This document shows, one piece after another, positions 49,601 to 61,600 of a stretch of DNA of 64,000 nt; the stretch's first letter is position 1; the number at the start of each line of letters is the position of its first letter. Below the pieces are notes generated by a model. That model saw nothing but the letters and a program-made list of their open reading frames with translations, ran no database searches and had not been told where the DNA came from. A program made the translations under genes and the position numbers. Source of the stretch: Hermodice carunculata (taxonomy: Eukaryota; Annelida; Polychaeta; Eunicida; Amphinomidae); NCBI GenBank assembly GCA_964020975.1, contig OZ026615.1:81034962-81098961 (forward strand). Reading direction: 5' to 3'.

Positions 49601-52600
49601 GCTCTTAAAGCACTATCATTTCGAGACATAACAAGAATTAATTAATATTTGGGTCTTACTGATTCAGAACACACATTTCCGCAAAATTTTTGTGAAATTG
49701 TGTATGCTTACACAACAACAATTCGGAAACCAGATTCTAATAAGAAAAAATTAGATCAAATGTTTTGCAGCATTCCTTTCAAACACAAAATCATTGACTC
49801 ACTAAACATTCAGTCCCTTTTCAAATTGAAATTTGTTCCTAACATGATTCCCAAGGAATGCAAAATAAAAGATCCCCCCATCATTTCCTATAAATATGGC
49901 AACAATATTGGACAAAGTATCATGAATTACAAAAAATTTCTGGCTTCAATTACTCTTGAGGATATCACAGCAAATCAAAATTGTGACTGTATGTCTAATA
50001 GTAAATATTCTAATTTTGTTGATGCACACCACAAACATGTATTTACAGGTAACTTGGATATAATACAAAATTCAGATTTAAAAGAAATAATGAAAAAAGG
50101 TACAAAATTTCGGATATGTCCCAAGTTGAATATTGACAGTATTTTTCAGGATACATGTGATGCACTTGATTCCTACTGTATGAAATGGGCAAAGAAAGAA
50201 AAAATGGAATTTCAGAAATTTGAAGGATGGTTATCAAACTTGAAAAGAGTCTTTAGAAATAGAATTTATCGTTACAAATCCCACATTAAGAATTTCAATA
50301 TGGTTAATCTAAAACAGCCTAAAGTTTCTAAAGCAGTCAAAGAACTACAAGATAGATTTGTAGTCACTAACATAGATAAGGCAGGTAACAATTTTGGGAT
50401 CATCTGCAAAAAATATTATATGGATGTTTTGAAAAAGGAACTTGGTATAAACAATATTTCAGACATAAGAGGAAATGACGTTTATAAATTACACAAACAA
50501 TTCATTGATAATTTGATAGATACACATAAAGATGAGATGAAAAGGAATTTTAATATCAAAATTTCTGAAGAGGACTCCTCTATTCCACTTTTGTTCTGGA
50601 TACCCAAATTACATAAAAACCCTTTTAAATCTAGATTCATAGCTGGTGCTTCAAAATGTACTACAAAGCAATTATCAAAAGAAGTAACATTGTGTTTGAC
50701 TGCAATTAGGAATCATTTTCGTAAATACTGTAATGCAATTTCTAGAAACTGTGAAATAAATTGTTTTTGGAGTATTCACAATTCTTCCGAGTTTGTATCT
50801 AAAATCAAAGATGTAAAGGCAAAAAATATCAAATGTTTTGATTTTTCTACACTGTACACAAATCTACCCATAGATGAAGTCAAAAGTTCACTTTCAGAAT
50901 TAATTAGCAAAATGTTTAAACATAATGGTAAACCATACATAAATATTAATTCATATACAAAGAAAGCATATTGGTCACACAATAAATATTCAAAAAGTAA
51001 CGTTAAATCTTACACTGTTGAAACTTTGATAGATGCTATAAAATTTCTCTTGGATAATACTTTTGTTCAATGCGGACCATTGGTTTTTCAACAAATAAAA
51101 GGCATTCCAATGGGTAGCAACTGCTCCCCTTTACTGGCAGATTTATATTTAACCTGGCTTGAATTTAAGTATATGAATAAATTGATGAAAAAGGACTTTC
51201 AAATGGCTACAAAATTATCAAACAACGCAAGATATATTGATGACATTGCTTGCGTAAATGTACAAAATTTCAGTGAAATTGCTAAAGAAATTTACCCAAA
51301 AGATATCCCTTTGAAGGGTAACAATTCAGATGGTTTCAGAGATGTGTTTTTGGACTTGGATATTCAGGTCACTCATGACAGGTTTTGTATTAAAGTCTAT
51401 CACAAAATAGATGAGTTTAACTTTGAAGTGGTTAATTATCCTTTCCCGGACAGTAATATTTTGGAAACTATTGGATATAATACGTTTTTGTCACAGATTT
51501 TGAGATTTGGTCGTATTTGTTCTAAATTTAATGACTTTGCATCTAGAACCAAATTTATATACAATAAACTTGAGTCAGGAGGATTCGAAGATGTACTTTT
51601 GATCAAATATTTCTACAAATTTTGCTGTAAATATCCCAAGATGGTTAGAAAGTTTGGCTTTAATAATTTTAGAGATTTTAGACTTGCCTGTTTTGCTACT
51701 TAATTTTATCCTTTGGCATCATTCTGTTTTAATGTTCACCTTTCAGACATTTTAGGCTAGCTTGTTTTCTGTTTGGTCAAACCCCCAGGGGCTATAGGTA
51801 GCAAGCAGCTACTGACGACAGTTACAAGCTCGCCTAATTGTGCTTGATATCTGTTTAAGAAATATTACATTTTCATTGCATTCTCTTGACTTAAGTACAA
51901 ATAATGACTTTCATTCTTTTCTGACTTGCCCTATAATTTAGCTGTTAATATCCAAAGATTATTAGAAAGTTTGGCTACAATAATTTACAGTTTTTAGACT
52001 TGTCGGTTTTGCTACTTAACTTTATCTTTTGGCATCATTCTGTTTAAATGTTCACCTTTCAGACATTTTAGGCTAGCTTGTTTTCTGTTAGGTCAAACCC
52101 CCAGGGGCTATAGGTAGCAAGCAGCTACTGACAACAGTTACAAGCTTGCCTAATTGTGCTTGATATCAGGTTAAGAAATATTATATTTTCATCGCATTCT
52201 CTTGACTTAAATACAAATGACTTTCATTCTTTTCTGACTTGCCCTATAATTTAGCTGTTAATATCCAAAGATTATTAGAAAGTTTGGCTACAATAATTTA
52301 CAGTTTTTAGACTTGTCGGTTTTGCTACTTAACTTTATCTTTTGGCATCATTCTGTTTAAATGTTCACCTTTCAGACATTTTAGGCTAGCTTGTTTTCTG
52401 TTAGGTCAAACCCCCAGGGGCTATAGGTAGCAAGCAGCTACTGACAACAGTTACAAGCTTGCCTAATTGTGCTTGATATCAGGTTAAGAAATATTATATT
52501 TTCATCGCATTCTCTTGACTTAAATACAAATGACTTTCATTCTTTTCTGACTTGCCCTATAATTTAGCTGTTAATATCCAAAGATTATTAGAAAGTTTGG

Positions 52601-55600
52601 CTATAATAATTTACAGTTTTTAGACTTGTCTGTTTTGCTACTTAACTTTATCTTTGGCATCATTCTATTTTAATGTTCACCTTTCAGACATTTTAGGCTA
52701 GCTTGTTATCTGTTAAGTCAAACCCCCAGGGGCTATAGGTAGCAAGCAGCTACTGACGACAGTTACAAGCTTGCCTAATTGTACTCAAAATCCTGTTACG
52801 AAAAATTGTTTTGATAACATGTTTTTTGACATAAATGCTAATGACTTTCATTCTTTTCTGACATGCCTAAATGCACATTTACTCAAAATTGACAGTATTT
52901 TCTCAAATGTCACAAACCTGACACATTAAGTTGATACATTGACTCAGAGTTGGCAGTTAAATAGAGCTTAATTGTTTGGCGGGTAGGTGTCATCACAGAG
53001 TTTGTTTTACATTTCTGGTGCAGGATGTCCATTGTTGCAGTCCTTGTTGGGATTTCCCTTGGTTTGTACAGGTGGTCTTGTTGCAACTGTTTATTCTACT
53101 ATCACTGGGACTGAATATAAGGCCCCAGCTTGTTTCCACTTCAGTTATACACTGGCGGTTGGTTTAACTAGGATAAACTGCCCAGCCAGAAAGGGTACAT
53201 ATTGGTTCAGGGGTAAGTCAAATTGCTCTTATCTGAACCTGCACTATACAAATTTAGTAATTATGGTTTGTTTGACAGGGGTTCTTCTTTAATAACGAAG
53301 CTCTGCATATATAAGCAAAACTTCACGTATCTAGCTAATTCATCATTTGCCACGTTCTTATTTATTCTTTATTATGTGGGTTGTCTTTGCTGAATATTTA
53401 GCTTAGACAAGGAGCCGCTACTCAGAGAGACATGTACGGGTAAAAGGCTCCGAAACATGTTGAGTAGTTACCCGCTGAAGACCCTTTAATTTATTTGGGC
53501 TGATACAGCCTATGTCAAAATTTTACAGAGGAACGTGTGCAATATAGACAATAGTAATTCCATATGTATACAGGTTAGACAGGGACAGTTTAGCTTATGA
53601 AGAGTAAAGAGTTCGAACTGCGGAATAGGATATTGACTACTAGGAAGTGGTTCTGGGCAAAAAGACACAAATACAACTTGCAGAATTTATAGGATATATA
53701 GACCATATCCAATGCTAGAATGTTATAAAATATAAGTGAACTTGACCTGTTTTTGTGAGGTCACCATGCATGTAAATTTGAAAGAGGTGATTTTGTAATG
53801 ACAGGGTTTAGCTCAGACATCAATGACAAAGAGAATTGAGCCTCCAGATCAAAATTGAACTTGGGTACATTGACAAAAAAATACATATTTTGCAGCACTG
53901 CAGTGTGTTTTAGGATATGAACAGTATGTTGCATTTTTTTTGACAGGTATCTTTGACACAAACATTTATGTGCTTGCTGAAGTTACATACATGTATCTCT
54001 CAATTATTAATGATCGATCACAAGTTATAAATGAGTAAATAATCTGGGCGTTGCATGAATAAACATTTACTCCTACCCCTTATTTAACTTTTAGTAATGT
54101 AATGTTACCTTCGAACCACCATTGCCTAGATGTCTGTGTCTGGGCCACAACACCCAACACAATTGAGTTGTTCTGAAGACCTAGTGGTCCCGGTCACCAT
54201 TTGGTTCCTGTGGAAGCAAGGGGGGGGGGGGGGGAGTGACTTCCAGTGCGCATCTGCCCCTCTTATTCCTTCCTCCCTAGGCACCATTTCTTGCTTGCTC
54301 TGAGTTGGGAGCTCCATTGACTTTCATCTGGAGAAACAGTTTAAGTGCTGTGCACACTATCTCTACTGCAGAATTGGTTTTTATAAGCTCTCCTGGTCTC
54401 TTCTGAGATAGGAACAGCTTATATTTGGCCTGCAGATCCACCAAGAATTGTGGAAGTAGGGCTGGTCTTGGCTCAAAACCAATCTTTTCCGCGATGACAT
54501 CTGGCAAGTTGAATCACAGACAGGAGGACAGTGGCATACTGGCAATTGCTGCTTGGCAGCATGCTGTGGGTGCGGAGCCGAAGACCGTTTCACCTTCTCT
54601 CTTGTTTGGTAGCGGGCAGAAGATGGACTCACAGCAGGCGGGAACAACCATGAGCACTGTTACAGTTATCACCAAAGCTTGGCCGCCTGTGTTCTCATGA
54701 GAATACATTTAGGTTTTGTGCTAGATGGGGAGATGGCAGGTGGCTGCTGTACGAGCAGTCCTGGAGGAAGAGCGAGGGAGCTATGTGTGAGCCTGCTGCC
54801 AAAAGCCTGGCCATCGAGTCGGACTCCACAGATTCTTCCACCCCAGTGATGCCCCAAAAGGAATGGAGGTGAACCCACACAGCACGCACTCAGGCTCAGG
54901 TGATCACTGCTGCTTCTCCCAAAACCCCAGAGGAAATATGGAGAGGAGGTGGTACAGTGGCAATTAAAGGATCCCCTTGCGAGGGTCCCAAGAGCCTGGT
55001 GCCACGTAAGGTGACAACTGGAGGTTCCTTGGTCACTGATCTGAGACTCTTGACAGTCTTGGAGGCACTGGCCAAGATCCAACAGTTGCAAATGGATCTG
55101 ATCCGACAATTTTACCACCACTACCCCCCCCCCCCCCCCCAATGCTGGCTACTTCAGATCCCTGTATAAAGAGGCAAGCAAAGCACAGCCAAGATCATCC
55201 AGCATGGACCTCTTGTTCCGATCGCTTAGAACCCAAGGCAGGTCTGGTGCAGCCATGATGGGTACTTACCACTTCCCACCCAGGCATCCCGGAACCCTGA
55301 ACTATTCCCTGAGCTACTGGGTCTGAGACCTCGGGTCAAATGTCTGGGTATCTCGGAGCACTGGAGATGGCACCTAAATCTGTGGTGGTGTCTAGATGTA
55401 GTGAGCTAAAGGGCCCTTTAGCTCCTGCAGTTGTGGCCCCTACCCCAATCTGAGTGCCAACTCAGGCATCTCCAACCCCTGTGCTGGCAGTGCCGCCTGC
55501 TCTCCCTTTGGGGCCTGACCTGGACAGAGCAGCTGCCAATCCCACTGCACCCTTCCTGCAAGCCGGGTACTTTGCCTCCCTCCTTTGAGAGCCAAGCAGA

Positions 55601-58600
55601 ATGCAAGCTCTGTTAGAAGCACCAGTTGCAGACGGACACTTTGTTTTGTCCAGTCCCCACCAGTACTCCCGACATATTGGAGTCTGTTGTTTCGGATGAG
55701 CAGCTCCCTGCCTCCATTCTGAGCCAGCTCTCCCACAGCCCACAGGCTAAGGAATAAATCTTGCAACTCCAGCAGTTGCCCTCCAGCCAGCCGACTCAGG
55801 TTGGGAGCTGCTGTGGCTCCCACCCCATGCCTCCAGGAAATCCCACTCTCTCGCCCTTCATTATAGGAGCAGACACAGGCTGTGGAATTTGCAGCAGCAA
55901 CTTCTGACCTCTACAGAACTTGTTGCTCCCCAAATGCAAGGCATGGTGAGGGACACGCTTTTGTCATAAGCTGCCACCCCAAGGCCTGGTGATGAGTCTT
56001 TGGACATTGGCACTGAGGACAAGGAGCTTTTGCTTTCGGATTCATCAGTCAGTACGCCCAGGCTACTGGCTACCAGCTGGTGCCTATGCCAATGTCACTT
56101 TGCTCAGCAGAGCCCTGTAGTGTCCATGGTGCAGGTGGAGCCCACTTCCACCCCCATGGATACTACTCTGGCACTGACTTGGGGATTTTGAGCAGGTCAA
56201 AGCTCACATTTAGTCGGCAACCCAGCTGTGGTTGCTCAGTCGGAGGACAGAAGAGGGGCCATTGCAATGTGCTGCCAAGACTTGCCCTTGCACAGCATAG
56301 GTCCCTGATCCCATTCTCCCTCTTTGTCACTGAGTTTTATAACTAGCTGATGGCTAGGATTCACAGCAACCAGGTCCTTGTGGAGCCGCCAACATCCGGG
56401 TATCTCAGGCAAGGGCAAGTTCTCCCCTAACAGGATGTCCAAGGAAAACGGTATTCTGGCCTGGAGTAGATTTACTCATTCCAGTAACTTCTGGTGGATT
56501 TAGATTGGGAGGAGTATGATGCAAAGGCACCAAAGGCTGTTTCCATGTCCTTGGGCACCTTCAGGAGAATAGAGGAGGATGCTAGAGGCTCTCTCCTGAC
56601 GGTGTCCTTCTCTGCGTCTCGCTGTCAGCTCTGAGGTTCTGCTTGCATCACCTCCAGCATTCAGCGCAGATCTTGGAGGGGGTTTGAGACTGGCTTGGTC
56701 AGGCAACCTCACTGACAACTTCATTGTTGAGGGCAATCAACCATCAGATCAGGATGGCCTGCACTCTAGAGGTGAACTGAAGTATGCAAGAATGCCCATT
56801 TCCATGGTCAGAAGTTTCCTGACCCAATCTACCACTGAGCTGAGCACAGGGCCCCTTCCGTCGAACACTATATTTGGAGGAGAGATGGCGGATGTTGTTC
56901 AACGAGTGCAGGATCTTCGTTCCTGAGCTGCCAAATGGACCAGAAGGAAAGCTTTGATTGACTGTGTTAATTAAGGGTCGAGCCACCGATATGTCTACCG
57001 GCATGGCCAAAACTTCTGGTGCAACCAAGGATGAGTATGCATCACAGGAACCCTCAAGTGCTCAACCTCCACACTTGGCTGCTGTCGCACACCACATCCA
57101 CAACAGAGGTTTCCTTGGAATCTGTCGTAGATTGAATCGCCAGAGAGGGCTTAGAGACTCTTCAGCAGTGGTGTACTCACCTCGAGGGAAGGTGTTCTCA
57201 GACTAGTGGACAGGTTGAAGAATACATCCATGGTCTCCATGTATCACGGACATTGGGGACTTTTTGCTGTGCCAGCGGGAGGTCCTCAGTAAGAGCTGGA
57301 GAACTGGGCGGGATTTCAGTCCACCATCCCCTCAACCCTGATGAATATCCTAGACATTCACATAGGGAGCGATCCTTATCTGTCGATGCTTGTTGCCTCC
57401 TTCTGCATAGACAAACTGGCTAATAGGCAGGTCCTTGCAGAGAGTAGACCTCCCGCTGGCCTTAGTCTTGCTGAAGAAGTGGCCCTTTGAAAGCCTAGAG
57501 GACCCCCCCCCCCTCGGTGGACCTCAAGTACTGGGCATGGAAAATGTGGTAACACTTGCTTTTGTGGCTAGAAGAAGCAACATCCACCTGATGCATGACC
57601 ACTTCCAGGTGACCGTGAGACCTCACTTGGGCTTCCTTGCAAAGAACCAAGTGGCTCAAGATCCATCTACGGTCTTTAGTGGTTTTACCATTCCTGCCAT
57701 GGGTACGGGTCTACCCACTGAGGAAAAGAACCTTGTGCCTGCGGAGAGCCCTGCAATGATATCTCTCCTGCACAAACAGTGCCTGGGGTCAGAGAGCCGC
57801 CCTCTTTTTGCCCCCGGTAAGTCCTGAAAGGAACAGGTCTGCCAAAAGGCGATCTCATCACGGATTAAGCAGACCATCTTGAAGGCCTATGAGAATGCGT
57901 TGGACAGGCATTTGGCCCTGAACCATGTCTCAGAGCTCACAAGGTGCAAGCCTTTAATGCCTCCTGGCAAGCCCTTAGCAAAGTCGTTGTTACTGATATC
58001 CTCTGGGCTTGACCCTGGCGGTCGTCTATGACTTTCCCAAGCACTACTTGCATGACTTGATCGTGCTGGAGGAGGACATTTAAGCCTTGGCTTGCATAAA
58101 AAGGCTCCTTCGGATAGGTTCCTGATACTTGTCCATTGGACTTCCCTTGTCCCCTCAAGGCAGCCACCATGTTCCAGTTTATGGCACCCATGGGGTTTAC
58201 ACTCAGATACAGTCCATAGGTCGGCATACCTAGAGTAGGCCTAGACCTTGTCTTGGACTTGTTTCAGGCGGATGTCCCCGAGGTCTGCTGGGCCGAGAGC
58301 TGGCGGACCCGTTTCAACCAAACTCTGCCTTACGGAACCATAAGACCACCCCATGGCACCCTCTCATGTTTTCCATGATTCACTGGTCTTGCTATATCTC
58401 CTGGACCCGAAGAGTGGAAATTGACAGTGTCTCCCTTACAAGAGACTACTCTCGGGTTGGGATTTGGCTTCCTAGGGGGAGGGGGCCCATTGTTGGTCCC
58501 ATGCTGGTCAGTAAGGAGGGTTTCCGGGCTTTGGCCAGGATTCTGCTGTAAGCTGCCTCACGTCCACGAGCCTCTGAGGTTTTCTCAACAGACTTTGCCT

Positions 58601-61600
58601 CCTCAGTTGGACTGATATTCCCCCCCCATGGTCGGTCCCGGTGGTTGTTGTCGGTATGCATGTTTCCTTACTCCCTCTTACCAATGCATTTGTTTATTGG
58701 CAATGGTGGTCGGGAGCTAACATAACCTAAAAAAATGTGAATTTTTTAGTAACTTCAGTATTAGTGAGTATATAGTCAGAAAAGTATAGACACATATATC
58801 TTTCACATGGATTGTGAAGTGGGCCAAGCCCATATTAATCACTCTCCATGGCACAGATGTGGGTGTGTACTTTGCTACCCAATTGTTTACTTTGTGAGTA
58901 TACTTACCTCTCAACCACCAGAGAAGCCCACCCAACTTCCCTGCTTCCACTCAACAGTTGATGTCCACTGACAAATCACGAGGAGGAAAGGAAGAATAGG
59001 GGTGCATGTGCACTGAAAGTTACCTCATAAACTCATATGTTCATCACCAAATATGTGCATTTTGTAGATTTTACATAGTTCTTCATAATTAATTGTAAAA
59101 TAGTGGAAGTTGACACAATGTAAAGTTCTTTCAGGCATAATTGTTACCCCCTCCTCTTATTTTTTATCTATTTTATTTAACAAAAGTGGCCCAAGATTGA
59201 TTTAAAATGTTACAAAAATGCATATAATTTATGCATGAGTTTCAAAAGTGTGAAATTTTACATTTATATTCCATTGTATACTTAATTGTGTGAGCATACA
59301 GCACCATTCATTAAAGCATCAGTGAAAATCTTGCAAAAATTAATGACAACATATAAAATGTGATTGTTGAAAATAGGGGTAAGAAAATGCTCCTGAACTG
59401 TACAATCATGGTAGATGTTTGAATGTTGTGTATTTACAGCAGTTCAGCACAAGTTAAGCTAGATGGGTGGTTGAACTTTCTTTGATTAGGGCAGAAAATG
59501 TGAAATACTTGGTTAAAAACTAAAATTTTGGGATACTTCATTTTGAAACAAAAAGACCACAAACCAGGTTTATCATGATTAGATAGGTTCAGTGAGTTGT
59601 GTTTATTCTTTATATCTAAGACCAATGCAATTTCATTCCAATACAAAATAATTTTTGCAATGTAATCCACTGTTGCGCAAAAAGTCATAAAATGCTGAAA
59701 ATGGCATAAAAGGAAAAAATCAGGGGTGGGGGTCGGGGTATTTTGATGGCGAAAAAGTACCCAAATTTAGATCAAGACCCAATAAATTTCCTTCAAATTG
59801 ATTTTCTATATTCCACTTGCAAACTTCAATCACTCAAATATTTATAAAGCATGACTAATGTATTATTTATTTGTCTTATGCAAAATAGCGTATTGTAGGC
59901 CACTAAAACAGGTATGAAATCATTGCAACTGCTATTTTGGCCGTACCTTACAAATGAAGCCAGATTAACCTCAATCTACACTTTTTAAAGATTTTTCCTA
60001 CCCGAAAACAAATCTCCTTTTATCTTCCAAATGATATGACTTTCATTCCATGTGTCCAGGAAACTCAATTTTTGGGGCCTTTCTGGGGACCTGGCTCCCG
60101 TACTATCATTAAGTTTCTGAAAATATATAGGTTTTGAATATCATGCATTGAGACTACACTCCAGCTTCCTTGTTTGTGCATATTTGCTGAGAATTGGAAG
60201 TGCCAATGCACTTCATAGCAAAGCACAGAACAACCATGCCATTTCAATTGTCACTTTATAACATGCAATTCTTATTTCATCTTTGAAAACTGGAATATTC
60301 TCATCATCAAATGTGTTGAAATGGTTATTATGCACCCCCCCCCCCAGGTGGGATGCATACTTGTTTAGTCCCTTTGTGTGCCGATTCCGCCACAGCTTAT
60401 CTTATTTTCCTTATATTTCTGTCCCCTCATGACCTATTGCCTCCTAATTTGGAACAGATATTCTGTCGGTCTGGGAAGGTTTCCTCATATAATGATATAT
60501 AGCCTTGAGGTCAAAGGTCAAGGTTCAATCAACATTCGATGTTTCTTCTGACTCAACAATTTTCACATATTGGCTTCTACCTTCTTAATGGTGTATTGTA
60601 AGCTCAAGGTTACTGTTAAATGTTAATAGGTAAGTACCTGCGGGCTTTCAATTTGTAGGGTGTATTTTAAACCTGAGAGACCTTGAAAGGTCAAACTGCA
60701 TACTTTCTTTTGATTACTATGTGCAAACTGTAAGTCAGTGGGGATTGCAATGCTAATTCACATTTTCAACTTCTCCAAAACAATTAGCCAGATTCACTTC
60801 AAACTTGGTGGGGATGTACATTGAGTAGGTATCTACCAACTGTGTTCAAATGGTCATGCTCCAATGGTTTTTGGACTTTTAATGTTTGTTTGTTTGTTTT
60901 TTTTTTTTGGGGGGGGGGTAATTTTTGCATTCCTGTTTATTTCCATGTAAGAAAATGGGGTCTGCAATGGTAATTCACATTTTGACTTCTTCAAAACCAT
61001 AAGCCAGATTCACTTGAAACTTTTGGTACAGATACTCCATAGATTTTGGGAATTTTTAAATATGATTGTGGATGACCTTCAGGTCATAAGTCAAGGTCAC
61101 AATGCCTTGCAAAATAAAATTGTTTCCCTGCCACATCTTCAAATGGGTGGGATTGAAGTCCATCATACTTTGTCATTATTTACCCAGATGAGACTTCCCT
61201 CAAATTTGCTCAGAGGTGACCTTGAGGTCAAAGGTCAAAGTCAGACTTTCTGTAGAAGAACGGTTGTCCTCTTAGACTAATAAGTTAGAGGGGTAGCTTC
61301 TGGTGAGAAGCATCTGCTTGGGGGGGGGGGGTGCACAACAGTTTTCACACGAAAAATTCGCTTTTGTTGTTATTGGTTTTCAGTTGGACATACGGAAAAA
61401 ACACAACCAACTGGTTCTAGGTTCGTGAGCAGCCTCCTCCTCTACATGCTTGCCCCCCCCCCCCCGGGGCTTCGTCAGGAGGACGCGGAGCCTCGGAAAA
61501 CTATTGTTTGCGCGGGTATATTAAAATGAGGTGTATCAATAATTTAGTTCCACACGTGACGTGAAAGAGATGGGCGTAACTTTGACATCATGAATACTGC

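Larger units (their letters stand above)
48887..52880 (+). mobile_element. Penelope-like element, Naiad/Chlamys type (endonuclease first)
   Basis: Coding order is reversed relative to ordinary Penelope elements: a cysteine-rich GIY-YIG endonuclease (about 48950-49200) precedes the RT (about 49750-51700), followed by a tandem 3' tail to about 52880. An N-terminal GIY-YIG with a CxCxxC-type lead is the mark of the Chlamys/Naiad clade, of which Naiad is common in invertebrates. The frame is open from 48887 to 51703 except for one stop at 49643. No start methionine is found, so the 5' end is cut just before the zinc-finger-like part. The good state of the frame suggests a young insertion. It lies in intron 11, same strand as the gene. 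Confidence 0.85.

Noticed and set aside
51615-52880. Hammerhead ribozyme in the Naiad 3' tail (CUGACGA after the GCUAC hairpin)
   Set aside because: Two of the units read CUGACAA, no GAAA box closes a proper stem II, and no stem III is found.
52976-53292. 101-residue membrane-like protein
   Set aside because: Hydrophobic by composition only; no homologous feature recognised and both frames overlap.
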